A DNA stretch of 33,241 bases from Bacillota bacterium (GTDB taxonomy: Bacteria > Bacillota > Sulfobacillia > UBA8153), in contig SLSY01000027.1 of assembly GCA_007130145.1 (NCBI GenBank), positions 1-33,241 of the forward strand, written 5' to 3'. The position numbers and the translations under genes are program-made. Numbering within the stretch: the stretch's first letter is position 1; every line of letters begins with the position of its first letter. Of the stretch, positions 1 through 8,063 are shown in pieces. Below the pieces are notes generated by a model. The model was given only the letters and a program-made list of their open reading frames with translations, was not told where the DNA came from and searched no databases.

Positions 1-738
1 AAAGCTGGCTCCCAAGAGGTTCCCTATCGACAGATCCTGATGACCTTTTAGCTGTGCCGCCAAGGCGGTGACCAGTTCGGGGAGGGATGTGCCGATTGAC
101 ATGACGGTGAGGCCCACGATGAGGGGGGGGATGCCCAGTACCTGAGCAATGCTCACGCCGCTTGTTACCAACGCTCGTCCTCCTGCTACGATCATTGCCG
201 CCCCCACCACGAACTTGGTAAGGGGCAAAACAACGCTTTCATCCGCCGCGGTGGAGACAGCGACTTGCTCAGAGGCTAGATATTCTGCTCTTGAGCGCCG
301 GGCCGACTGTAGCGACATGAGCATAAATAGTCCCACTAGGCTTAGCATGATCACAGCCTCGATGCGGGTGAGTGTCTGGTTCCAGGCGAAAGCGGTGAGG
401 GTTAAAGCTCCCAGGAGAAGGAAACTACTGTTGGTTACAAAGGGCTGGCGCTCAATGGGACGATGACGCAATAGAATGCTAACCCCCATGATCAAGCCAA
501 TATTGGCAATGGCCGAGCCTACTGCATTACCAATGGCCAGCTGGGTGTGCCCGTCGAAGGCAGCATACACTGACACCGACAACTCAGGCAACGTGGTGGC
601 AAGGCTGCACACAGTAGCGCCGATGATGACTTGTGACACCCCGCTGCGGCGAGCCATCCACACAGCTGAGTCGGTAAACCAGTCGGCACCGACTACGATC
701 ACGATCACCCCGCCGATGAGCAAAGCGGCCAGTAGCAC
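1..738 (-). CDS. Sodium/calcium exchanger family membrane protein (YrbG-like), 3' end cut by window
   Basis: The reverse strand reads open from a GTG at 738 (or TTG at 741) to the window edge, giving 246 residues of a protein whose family is usually somewhat over 300. Two internally homologous halves are visible. The first has GATVCSLATTLPELSVS followed by AIGNAVGSAIANIGLI. The second has GLTVMSIGTSLPELVTAL followed by SIGNLLGASF. These are the two alpha-repeats that form the ion-binding core of Na+/Ca2+ antiporters, with hydrophobic helices between them. An in-frame TGA lies just upstream of the TTG, and the GGGGTGA before it can act as ribosome binding site, so the start is fixed to TTG or GTG. 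It lies 37 bases after the PHP phosphatase gene on the same strand. The transported ion cannot be told from the sequence; Ca2+/Na+ or Ca2+/H+ are the usual ones. Confidence 0.88.
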   Translation of the reverse strand, partial: MLLAALLIGGVIVIVVGADWFTDSAVWMARRSGVSQVIIGATVCSLATTLPELSVSVYAAFDGHTQLAIGNAVGSAIANIGLIMGVSILLRHRPIERQPFVTNSSFLLLGALTLTAFAWNQTLTRIEAVIMLSLVGLFMLMSLQSARRSRAEYLASEQVAVSTAADESVVLPLTKFVVGAAMIVAGGRALVTSGVSIAQVLGIPPLIVGLTVMSIGTSLPELVTALAAQLKGHQDLSIGNLLGASF

Positions 739-775
739 CAATGGTCACCCCATGTTTAGTCTATCCAACGCTTGC

Positions 776-1570
776 CTAGGGTAAAGGTACAGCCCGGAGT
801 TCTCCCTGGCAAAAGCCAGCAAGATAGCGTAGCCCGGCTCGCTGGGCTATCTCTATACCGTGTTGATTGAGAGAACCCGCTTCGCTGGGACGATGCGCGT
901 CCGAGCCCAGTGCGACGGTGTTTCCACCCATCTCCCGGTACCATACCAGGACTTGCTCGGGCGGCAACGAAGAACTCGTCTTTCGCCGTAGCCCTGATAG
1001 GTTGATTTCGGGAACAATTCCTTGCGCCAATGCCACGCTGAGAATGTGCCGCACGATCTCTTCGTGCTCTGTGATGATGAGAGGATGGTTGATGGGATAG
1101 CGGGATACCAAGTCCAGGTGGCCCAGGATATGAAACCCCCCGTGCTTGACCATTTGTAGCACTTCTTCGAAGTAGTTATGATAGCTCTCATGAGGCGATA
1201 GGCTGTCGAAGTGTGCCGGATCACCGATGAGCATCTCATTATACCAATGCACTGAACCGATGAGATAGTCAAAGGCTCCCTGGGCGCGTCGGAGGAGTGC
1301 TGAGAGATCATCAGGATACTTGTGGGGTTCGCCTACCTCCAGGCCGATGCGGACGGACAGCTTGTCCGCATAAGCATTCCGGCAACGCTGTAAATGCCCC
1401 AGATAGGGTTCTAACTCGAAGAATCCGAAACTGGCATCACTGGGATTGGCATCGAAGTGATCACTAAACCCAATCTCCTTTAGGCCTCCTTGGTGGGCGA
1501 TGTGGCAGAATTCTTCTGGTTCACCTTGGCCATCCACTGAATACCGCGTGTGCATATGATAATCCAACAA
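776..1570 (-). CDS. PHP-family phosphatase, histidinol-phosphatase (HisJ/HisK) type
   Basis: A protein of 264 residues with the full PHP-domain metal-site series: DYHMHT near the N-terminus, then FSDHFD, GLEVGEP, GSVHW, GHLDLVSRY, EINLSGLR and GSDAHRP near the C-terminus. These histidines and acidic residues bind the trinuclear metal centre that hydrolyses a phosphate ester. The family prototype converts L-histidinol phosphate to histidinol, and the length and motif spacing fit that subfamily. An ATG at 1585 is possible, but GGAGG at 1579-1583 lies downstream of it and is 8 bases before the TTG at 1570, which gives the usual family start M-L-D-Y-H-M-H. No other histidine gene is in view, so the physiological substrate is an inference. 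It follows the ROK kinase gene by 18 bases, so the two are probably co-transcribed. Confidence 0.85.
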   Translation of the reverse strand: MLDYHMHTRYSVDGQGEPEEFCHIAHQGGLKEIGFSDHFDANPSDASFGFFELEPYLGHLQRCRNAYADKLSVRIGLEVGEPHKYPDDLSALLRRAQGAFDYLIGSVHWYNEMLIGDPAHFDSLSPHESYHNYFEEVLQMVKHGGFHILGHLDLVSRYPINHPLIITEHEEIVRHILSVALAQGIVPEINLSGLRRKTSSSLPPEQVLVWYREMGGNTVALGSDAHRPSEAGSLNQHGIEIAQRAGLRYLAGFCQGELRAVPLP

Positions 1571-1578
1571 GCCATTGA

Positions 1579-1583
1579 CCTCC
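1579..1583 (-). promoter_or_regulatory. Ribosome binding site deciding a TTG start
   Basis: GGAGG on the minus strand, 8 bases before the TTG at 1570. It overlaps the upstream ATG codon at 1585 and so cannot serve that ATG, which favours the TTG as the start of the PHP phosphatase. Confidence 0.6.
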
Positions 1584-1588
1584 ATATA

Positions 1589-2497
1589 TTACGTGAGTAG
1601 ACCATCCCAGGCAATCAAACCAGCCCCGATGACCCCTGCTTGGGGTCCGCACTCGGCCAAGCGCACCTCGATGGGTGGACCCGGTCGGGGCATGACTCGG
1701 CTGGCTAGTGTTTGGGCAATAGGTCCTCTCACTATTTCCCCGGCTGACGCTAAACCTCCTCCTAAGACGATCAATTCCAGGTCCAGCAGGTTGACCACAC
1801 CTACGAGAGTTTGTGTCAAATGGGAAGTGGCTCGGCGGAGCAGAGCCATGGCTTGGGCATCTCCGTCCTGAGCCCAGTCAATGAGATCACGCGCCCGAAC
1901 GCGTCGTTTGTACGTGTGGCTGGCTTGCTCGGCTAGCGCCAAGGCAGAGAAGGTTGTTTCGAGGCACCCCCGGTTGCCGCAGTTGCAGACCTGTCCGTTG
2001 CCCAACACGGGCACGTGACCTAGTTCGCCGGCTATACCATGCGCCCCGCGATAGAGCTGCCCGCCGAGGATGAGTCCGGAACCGATGCCTGTTCCCAGCG
2101 TTATCACCAACAGGTGGGTTCGGTCGCGTCCCGCTCCCAAGCGGTGCTCTGCCACCGCGGCGGCGTTGGCATCGTTGTCCAAGAATACGGGAATTTCCAG
2201 CTGACTTGTAAGAATCCGGGCCACATCGATTCTATGCCAGTGCAGATTGGGTGCACACCAGCACTGTCCAGCTTTGATGTCAACCGTGCCGGGTACACCG
2301 ATGCCGAGCGCTAGCGGTGCCCGGTTGGGCAACATGAGTTCTTGTGCGATCTGGGCCAGGCAAGTCAATGACTCACCGGTTTCAGCACAGACGGGGGTCT
2401 TTTGCTGATGTAAGGCCTCCAACCGGCCCTGGTTGCAGACTCGGGCAGCCATCACCTTACTTGCTCCTACGTCCAGGGCAATGACATAATCATGCAC
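1589..2497 (-). CDS. ROK-family sugar kinase (glucokinase-like)
   Basis: A 302-residue ROK protein of normal family length. It has the N-terminal phosphate-binding segment VIALDVGASK, the catalytic aspartate region FLDNDANAAA, the second phosphate loop TLGTGIGSG, and the zinc-binding signature with GELGHVPV followed by CNCGNRGCLE. There is no N-terminal helix-turn-helix, so this is a kinase and not a NagC/XylR-type repressor. Members phosphorylate glucose, N-acetylmannosamine, fructose or related sugars with ATP; the substrate cannot be settled here. GGAGG at 2505-2509 is only 1 base from the ATG at 2503 but 7 bases from the GTG at 2497, so the GTG is preferred. It is the first gene of a minus-strand run followed by the PHP phosphatase and the cation exchanger. 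Confidence 0.9.
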   Translation of the reverse strand: MHDYVIALDVGASKVMAARVCNQGRLEALHQQKTPVCAETGESLTCLAQIAQELMLPNRAPLALGIGVPGTVDIKAGQCWCAPNLHWHRIDVARILTSQLEIPVFLDNDANAAAVAEHRLGAGRDRTHLLVITLGTGIGSGLILGGQLYRGAHGIAGELGHVPVLGNGQVCNCGNRGCLETTFSALALAEQASHTYKRRVRARDLIDWAQDGDAQAMALLRRATSHLTQTLVGVVNLLDLELIVLGGGLASAGEIVRGPIAQTLASRVMPRPGPPIEVRLAECGPQAGVIGAGLIAWDGLLT

Positions 2498-2878
2498 TCG
2501 CATCCCTCCCCTCGTCTAATGTGCCCGTTTTTCCGTAGTAATTGCGCGGCCGTTGCGTGGGGTACGCATGCCGATATGACGATAGGTAGGCTTGGGTAGG
2601 AAGAGCCCCTGTTTTGTGGTTCTACTGCTATGGCGGCGCTCTGGGTCTTGGGATCACTGGATGCTGTAGCGGGTTATTCCCAGTGTGCTTCGACTAAGTT
2701 CGGGCTTGCCGCCCAGTATTTGAACTACTTCACCGGCGTTGCTTCATGTTAGGAGGCATTCCGTTTTTTGCACTGCTCGTGAGGAGAGCATGCACCCCCG
2801 CGCCGCAATTTCACAAGCAAAAAAGCCCCTCTACCACATAGCGTTTCCGGTGAAGGCCTGTCATGGCGATGTTAGCAT
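2498..2878 (-). other. 381-base gap: ROK gene leader and TgpA downstream region
   Basis: No reading frame here has a credible ribosome binding site or recognisable motif. The 2504-2513 end holds the purine-rich GAGGGGAGGG ribosome binding site of the ROK gene. The other end holds a possible terminator for the transglutaminase gene. A promoter for the ROK operon must lie here, but I could not pick out a convincing -35/-10 pair. Confidence 0.5.
2819..2856 (-). terminator. Possible weak intrinsic terminator after the TgpA-like gene
   Basis: On the minus strand, CCTTCACC (2849-2856) can pair with GGTAGAGG (2828-2835) with one wobble and one mismatch. A GGGC spacer and six T residues (2819-2824) follow. 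It begins 22 bases past the stop codon of the transglutaminase gene, where an operon terminator is expected. The stem is imperfect, so confidence is low. Confidence 0.35.
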
Positions 2879-5134
2879 TCACTCTTGATCGCGCCGTAAT
2901 CGGGACCGACGTTGTGATTCCCGGCGCTGCCCTCGCTGGTGGAACCTGAGATCCCATGTCGTGAGCACCCGGGTCCGGACATAATGCCAAAGACCCAGTT
3001 CACTCTTCATCTCAGCAAGAAAGCGCGACCAGGACCAAGCGTCCGGCTCAGTCTTCTCGGATCGACCGTATGCGGCCAGAGCATAGGCATGGCTGAGCCG
3101 ATCCCATGAGGTTTTCAACGCGGGGAAGGCAGCCTCCACCCGCTTTACGTACTCTCCGGGTGTTTCTCCTATCTTTAAAGGCAAACCGGCCCATTTGAGC
3201 AAGATGAGAGCCCGCCGGTAGACCCGTCCGATTCCCTGCGAATCGGCCTTAAGGTCACGCCTTAGGCCCCAGACCGTGAAGGTGATGATGGATAAGGCTA
3301 TTGCCAACAATAGACCCAGGTAAGGTCCTAGCGGTGGACGTTGCACTTGTCCGGGAGCCTGCCAGTCGACGTGTTCATCTCCCATATCTTCATCCCAGAT
3401 ATCGTTGAGTAGGTGGCCAGGCTGTTCCCACCGCTCGTCTTCCCACCAGGCGTCATTGTTGCTGTCCGCAGTGGGAAGACTGTCGCGATCCGGTAAAGAA
3501 ATGCTGGGAGTGGGCTCGAAAATAGTCCAACCATGGCCAGGGAAATATGCTTCGACCCAAGCGTGTGCCCTGTCGGCATCCACCACGACATCCAGCGGGT
3601 AGTCTACAGACGCGGGTTTGCTCACAGTGAATCCCTGAACCCAGCGGGAGGGGATACCGGCGACGCGGAGCATAACAGCCATGGCCGTAGCATGGTAAGA
3701 GCAATATCCTGCCTGGACATCGAATAGAAAGTGGGTGACAAAGTCAGCATCGGCAGGCACCAGTGGCATCTCCAGCCGGTAAGGATAATGCCTTCGGAGG
3801 TAGTCTTCGATCAGACGTGCTCTTTCGTAAGGATGGTCGGCATCATCGATCAGTTGTTCGACCAGTGATGTCACCTCTTCGGGCATCGTGGGGAGCTGAA
3901 GATAAGGCAAGAACACGTCCCGGTCGTAACGGATGTCTTCGAGGGCCAGGAGGGTGCTGGCGTTGAGTCGAGGCTGTCGGGATATAACCTCGTATTCTTG
4001 ACCGGCCTCAATCTGCTCGTAGGCGACAATATTCTTGTGGTCATCTATTCTCACCGGCAGGGACAGTCTCTCTGCATCATACACCACTGGCAGGTACCAG
4101 ATTCCTTGCTCCAGCGGACGTACGCGGTAATGAACTCGAGGCCCCCGGTTAACGATGGCAGGAAGCGCCTGTTGGGCATAATATTCCCTGGCTTGACTGC
4201 CAATGGAAGGCGCATCCCAACCTCGTCCAGTATACGTGGTTAGCACTGCTTCGCGAAGGTACACGGGCCAGTTAGGCTCTTCGGCAAAGTGAAGGGACAA
4301 TACCGGCTGGCCGCTCAATGCCAATGGACCGCCCAACTGTGAGGAACTACCCCAAGTGCCCGACAGCAAGTCTAGCGTGCCTCCCCAGCCGCCGTGAGTA
4401 CCCGACCACTGCGTCAAGGCCGGAACCCGCTGCACCACCCAGCGGCCTAACTCTCCCCAGTGCCAAGCAGGGCGCATCTGCGGCCAAAGAAACGAGCTGG
4501 CCACCAGCAGCGCGACCAGTGCGATGGTTGATACCCCCAATTGTATGGAGTTTTGGGCGGGGCGAGAGACTTCAAATCCTGTATGGACTGGTGCTTGTTT
4601 GGCTCGGGACAGGGCCATCAGAGTGAACCCTGTGATGAGAAACCAGCCCAGATGAACTGTGGCGGCCGAAAACCCCAGGATCCATTGGATCGCCAACCAG
4701 ACGATGCCCACAGTGACGGGAACCCAGGGCCGTGATCTCTTTATCGCACACTGATGCAAGAGCCAAGAGAAAAACGTTCCTCCCAGAGCACTCAAGCTCC
4801 ATGCAGCGCTGGCATCAATGGTTTGAACCTGGCGCAGCCAGCCGTCATGCACCAGACTCCATGACAAGACCAATGTGCTCCAAACCCTTTGGGGTACAGC
4901 CGGATGGTAGTGAAGCCATAAGGGTAATGAGAGTAAGAGAGCCAGCAACGTCCAACTCACGTAACGGGGATAGAGGCTCAACAGCAGGCCAGCCATGGCA
5001 GTAGCCAGCCATAGAAGGATCCAGGCTGCACCGTCCATGGCAAGACCAATGAAGCCCACCAAAGACCAGGTGAAAACGCCCAGGCAAGCCAGGGCCATCA
5101 CATACACCGGCCACTTAGTAGGGGCTGCTGGCAT
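2879..5134 (-). CDS. TgpA-like transglutaminase-domain membrane protein (DUF3488 / transglutaminase / DUF4129)
   Basis: A 751-residue membrane protein. The N-terminal 220 or so residues form several hydrophobic helices (DUF3488-like). An extracytoplasmic region follows with a transglutaminase-like cysteine protease core: AGYCSYHATAMAVMLR (nucleophile Cys near residue 475), GIPSRWVQGF, and HAWVEAYFPGHGW followed by FEPTPS, which supply the catalytic His and acidic residue. A single membrane helix (near residues 610-630) leads to a cytoplasmic tail resembling DUF4129. The start ATG lies 8 bases after an AAAGGGGGG ribosome binding site inside the end of the DUF58 gene, giving a 20-base overlap and probable translational coupling. 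The MoxR-DUF58-transglutaminase trio is widely conserved. It is thought to act in cell-envelope protein processing or assembly, but the substrate is unknown. Confidence 0.9.
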   Translation of the reverse strand: MPAAPTKWPVYVMALACLGVFTWSLVGFIGLAMDGAAWILLWLATAMAGLLLSLYPRYVSWTLLALLLSLPLWLHYHPAVPQRVWSTLVLSWSLVHDGWLRQVQTIDASAAWSLSALGGTFFSWLLHQCAIKRSRPWVPVTVGIVWLAIQWILGFSAATVHLGWFLITGFTLMALSRAKQAPVHTGFEVSRPAQNSIQLGVSTIALVALLVASSFLWPQMRPAWHWGELGRWVVQRVPALTQWSGTHGGWGGTLDLLSGTWGSSSQLGGPLALSGQPVLSLHFAEEPNWPVYLREAVLTTYTGRGWDAPSIGSQAREYYAQQALPAIVNRGPRVHYRVRPLEQGIWYLPVVYDAERLSLPVRIDDHKNIVAYEQIEAGQEYEVISRQPRLNASTLLALEDIRYDRDVFLPYLQLPTMPEEVTSLVEQLIDDADHPYERARLIEDYLRRHYPYRLEMPLVPADADFVTHFLFDVQAGYCSYHATAMAVMLRVAGIPSRWVQGFTVSKPASVDYPLDVVVDADRAHAWVEAYFPGHGWTIFEPTPSISLPDRDSLPTADSNNDAWWEDERWEQPGHLLNDIWDEDMGDEHVDWQAPGQVQRPPLGPYLGLLLAIALSIITFTVWGLRRDLKADSQGIGRVYRRALILLKWAGLPLKIGETPGEYVKRVEAAFPALKTSWDRLSHAYALAAYGRSEKTEPDAWSWSRFLAEMKSELGLWHYVRTRVLTTWDLRFHQRGQRRESQRRSRLRRDQE

Positions 5135-6317
5135 GGATGAGCCCCCCTTTCCACTTCAATGCAGGTTTGAGGCTCTCGTCCACCTGATAGATGGCCAGAT
5201 TGTCCCAGCGCATGCCGTCATCAACGTCATCGCCCACCCGCACTAGCAACAGAGGACGACCGCGGCGGGCTATCTGTCTTACCAACTCACTGGCCCGGGC
5301 ATCAAGAACGGGTGCAACCACGACCAGACTGGCTTCGGGTGGTGCATGGCGAAGGTCGTCATGCAGCGTACGGGCAAAGGTGCTAGCTGAAGTGACTTGC
5401 ATGTCAACCAACAACTCGAGAACGCCTCGTACACCCATATCACCGCGGGTCGGCGGCAGGTAGTAAGAGGCCTGACCCTGAGCAAACATTCGCAGTTCGA
5501 ATCCCTGTCGCAATGCCTGTATGGCCACGGCAGCAGTAGCATCAATGGCGCGCTCCACTTGCTCATCGGAGTCATAGTCGGTGGCCGTAAGATTGACGTA
5601 GAGCGACAGAAGACCCCCCGCTTCCAGCTCGAACTCTTTGACTTGCAGTTCACGGAGGCGGGCCGACGCCTTCCAATCAATGTGCTTGGTATTGTCTCCT
5701 GCCCGGAATTGGCGGATACCTACCAGACCGGAAGGGTCACTCGTCGTGCGCCGGCGGGTCCGGGTATGACCAAAGGATTGGGCCAGTGGGAGTTGAAGGC
5801 TCCAGTGATGAACAGGGGGATATACCGTAATCGGTTGTTTACTGGTGAATGTCTTCTCAATCTCAAAGAAGCCAAAGGGGTCGCCAATGCCCATGATCAC
5901 AGGCCCCGGCCTATAGCGGCCGCGCTTGAGCTGGGGTACATTGTATTGCAAGCGAAGGCTGGATAGCCCCCCCAGCTGAGTGTAGTGTGTTCGATCTGGC
6001 TGTGACCCGTCCCGTATGATAAGCCTGAGCGCAGGCAGTAAGCCTTCGTTGTAGATAAGCAAGGTCACGGGCAGATCGTCGCCGCGGGTGAGGTGTTTGG
6101 CGGGCGTATCGTAGGCTACCCGTAATGTTTTGGCGGCATAGACTGCCCAAAGGGCGGCTATGAGGCCCAGACTGGTCAAGGTATACAGCAGAAGGTGTGG
6201 GAACGGACCGCCACTGGTGCGGGTAAACCCGTAGGCAAGGAGGATGGCAAGGAGGATACGGGGATCCCTGAGACGTATCCCCCGTTCCTTCCAGAATTGC
6301 TCCCACCGCCGCTTCAT
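5115..6317 (-). CDS. DUF58 domain protein (vWA-like), MoxR operon partner
   Basis: A 400-residue protein. A short basic N-terminus is followed by hydrophobic segments (LLAILLAYGFTRTSG and a second one near residues 35-60), so the N-terminus is probably membrane-anchored. The DUF58 hallmark sits in the middle: GIRQFRAGDNTKHIDWKASA followed by LQVKEFELE. The C-terminal half has a von Willebrand-A-like layout (SLYVNLTATDYDSDEQVE, SLVVVAPVLDARASELV), although a perfect metal site is not obvious. An open frame extends 25 codons further upstream into the moxR gene. The ATG at 6317 is preferred because it forms an ATGA overlap with the moxR stop and starts M-K-R-R-W as usual. It presumably works with the MoxR ATPase as chaperone/adaptor. 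Confidence 0.88.
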   Translation of the reverse strand: MKRRWEQFWKERGIRLRDPRILLAILLAYGFTRTSGGPFPHLLLYTLTSLGLIAALWAVYAAKTLRVAYDTPAKHLTRGDDLPVTLLIYNEGLLPALRLIIRDGSQPDRTHYTQLGGLSSLRLQYNVPQLKRGRYRPGPVIMGIGDPFGFFEIEKTFTSKQPITVYPPVHHWSLQLPLAQSFGHTRTRRRTTSDPSGLVGIRQFRAGDNTKHIDWKASARLRELQVKEFELEAGGLLSLYVNLTATDYDSDEQVERAIDATAAVAIQALRQGFELRMFAQGQASYYLPPTRGDMGVRGVLELLVDMQVTSASTFARTLHDDLRHAPPEASLVVVAPVLDARASELVRQIARRGRPLLLVRVGDDVDDGMRWDNLAIYQVDESLKPALKWKGGLIHASSPY

Positions 6318-7252
6318 GCTCCCCGTGCTCCTGGTACGGCAGTTTTGTCGAGAATGCTGGTGATGATTGCGTGACCGTCCGTTCCCTCCCACCTTGCTTC
6401 GGGGCGGAGCAGGATGCGGTGGGAACAGGCCACGGGAGCCAGTTCCTTGATGTCATCTGGCAGTACATAATCCCGCTCACGGATCCAGGCCAGGGCCTGG
6501 CCTAAGCGAAACATGTGGAAGGTGGCGCGCGGACTCAATCCCAACTCAACTTCGGGATGCTGACGGCTAGCTGCCGCTAGTGTCACCAGGTATTCACGTA
6601 CGGCATCCGACACGTGGACTTGCCGCACGAGAGCTTGCATCTGGACCACATCCTCAGCGCCAGCCACCGATGACAGGGTCTTCAAGGGATGCTCTCTCTC
6701 CAGGCGCCGCAGGATCGTTTTCTCCTGGCTGGGGCTGGGGTAACCCAGGTCCAGTCGCAATGAAAAGCGGTCCAGCTGGGCTTCGGGCAAGGGAAAGGTA
6801 CCCTCGTACTCGACGGAATTCTGGGTGGCAAGGACCAGGAAGGGTAAGGCAATGCTGTGGGTCGTGCCGTCGACTGTGACTTGACGCTCCTCCATGGATT
6901 CCAGGAGACTAGATTGGGTTTTTGGGGAGGCCCGGTTGATCTCATCGGCCAAGACGATATTGCTCATGATGGGCCCAGGGCGGAAGACGAATTCACCTGT
7001 GGCCTGATGGTAGATGTTGGCCCCGGTTACATCCGCCGGCACCAGATCAGGTGTAAACTGAATGCGTTGAAATGCGCAGTCGATGGAGCGGGCCAGCGAT
7101 TTGGCCAACGTGGTCTTTCCCACACCGGGCACATCTTCGATGAGGACATGGGTCTCTGCCAAAAGAGCAGCTGTGAGATAGGCAATAGCGCGTCCGTGCC
7201 CCACCATGACCTCACCGATATTTTCAATAATCTGCATTACCTTTTCATGCAT
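6314..7252 (-). CDS. MoxR-family AAA+ ATPase
   Basis: A 312-residue AAA+ ATPase. It shows Walker A PGVGKTTLAKSLA (residues 42-54), the MoxR-type stretch IQFTPDLVPADVTG, Walker B IVLADEINRASPKTQ, the LLESMEERQVTVDG helix, sensor 1 LVLATQNSVEYEGT, and the arginine-finger region LPEAQLDRF. The C-terminal lid includes LGLSPRATFHMFRLGQALA. MoxR ATPases are thought to remodel or mature vWA-domain partner complexes; the adjacent DUF58 gene is the usual partner. An AAAGGAG ribosome binding site lies 8 bases before the ATG. It is first in a three-gene operon and ends in an ATGA overlap with the next gene. Confidence 0.93.
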   Translation of the reverse strand: MHEKVMQIIENIGEVMVGHGRAIAYLTAALLAETHVLIEDVPGVGKTTLAKSLARSIDCAFQRIQFTPDLVPADVTGANIYHQATGEFVFRPGPIMSNIVLADEINRASPKTQSSLLESMEERQVTVDGTTHSIALPFLVLATQNSVEYEGTFPLPEAQLDRFSLRLDLGYPSPSQEKTILRRLEREHPLKTLSSVAGAEDVVQMQALVRQVHVSDAVREYLVTLAAASRQHPEVELGLSPRATFHMFRLGQALAWIRERDYVLPDDIKELAPVACSHRILLRPEARWEGTDGHAIITSILDKTAVPGARGA

Positions 7253-8005
7253 TTATCCTGCTCCTTTATTCTGTGGATAGTATTACAATATTCGGCAACA
7301 TGGCCTGTCTTACCTTCCCGTTATCGGGGGATTCGGCTCTTGGCCTCCAACGCCATCTGACACTACACACACCTCACATCATTGTCATGCGAAGGCAGGA
7401 GTGAATGCATATGTATGCACAAGCTGAACTGCGAGAGAGCGCATGGAGCGATGCATTCAGAGCTCGTTTGCTTCAAGTAGCGGCTAAAATCAAGCGAGAG
7501 TTCATTACCCATGCAGCGACAATCATCTGGGCATGCTTGTTCTATGCAGGGACCAAAATTCTAGCGCGCATAACGGGCCCCACCGGGAGCATTTCGTGCA
7601 GCGCGTCACGGACGACAACGTTTCTTGCGTCCGCTACTGCCTTAAGGAAAGCCCGAGCGTGCTATTGACCATGTACGGTTCTGGTACAACATATTCCCTT
7701 AGAAATATCATGCCCGCACCTGTGACGCCTGGTGCACTGTGCAGGACGAGAGGGGGAATCAGCAGGATGTCTTACGCGCATGCATCACAGCATTCACGCC
7801 TGGGCATCCCCTCTTCCCGGGGGGAGTTGCTTTGCCGGTATGGGCCGAAGGACTATTCTGGCTGGCTGGGCTTGAGGGTGCGATAGTCCTGAAACTTCGA
7901 AGGGGCAAGGACGGTAGCGAACCGGTTAGCGTTTGAAACTATCTCCCATGCCCACCCTGTTTTGCTTGCCGGTCAAGCGCAGAAGAAATCTCTGCCTGCA
8001 CGCTA
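7253..8005 (+). other. Gene-poor gap between the MoxR and efflux operons
   Basis: This is the longest stretch without a recognisable gene. One frame (7405-7668, 87 codons) has a CAGGAG-like site shortly before its ATG and a hydrophobic patch near residues 36-52. Its C-terminal half is low-complexity and unlike any family I know. Two further frames (7533-7886 and 7739-7936) overlap it and look no better. I therefore do not call a gene, although a decayed gene read across frames is possible. An inverted repeat GGACTAT...ATAGTCC lies around 7849-7888, and TGCATATGTATGCA at 7405-7418 is nearly palindromic. Confidence 0.45.
7282..7311 (-). promoter_or_regulatory. Possible sigma-A-type promoter for the moxR operon
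   Basis: On the minus strand AAGACA (7306-7311) and TGTAAT (7282-7287) are separated by 18 bases, about 30 bases upstream of the moxR start. They match the -35 consensus 4/6 and the -10 consensus 5/6. The position is right but the -35 is weak. Confidence 0.3.
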
Positions 8006-8034
8006 CTGACTGACTGGTCAGTCCGTGATAGAAT
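8006..8034 (+). promoter_or_regulatory. Promoter of the efflux operon
   Basis: CTGACT (8006-8011, 4/6 match to the -35 consensus), a 17-base spacer, and TAGAAT (8029-8034, 5/6 match to the -10). It ends 29 bases before the first codon of the adaptor gene. The operator palindrome covers the -35 hexamer and spacer. Confidence 0.65.
8008..8023. promoter_or_regulatory. Probable TetR-family operator overlapping the efflux promoter
   Basis: GACTGACTGGTCAGTC has two perfect 7-base inverted arms (GACTGAC / GTCAGTC) around a 2-base centre. It sits over the -35 and spacer of the operon promoter. Its size and symmetry suit a TetR dimer, and a TetR gene is the last gene of this operon, so autorepression relieved by a pump substrate is the simplest reading. 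The symmetry is seen directly; the identity of the bound protein is inferred. Confidence 0.7.
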
Positions 8035-8063
8035 AGGAAGAGTACGAGAACTTGGGGTGACAC

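Noticed and set aside
2755-2795. T-run next to a small inverted repeat (TGCTC/GAGCA)
   Set aside because: On the minus strand the run is A after the hairpin, and on the plus strand the T run comes before the hairpin with no plus-strand gene upstream, so it is not a terminator.
7840-7960. Possible riboswitch-like segment upstream of the efflux operon
   Set aside because: Some bases recall known aptamers, but no consensus (cyclic-di-GMP, cobalamin, TPP, guanidine) fits. The segment also lies upstream of the predicted promoter, so it would not be in the operon leader.
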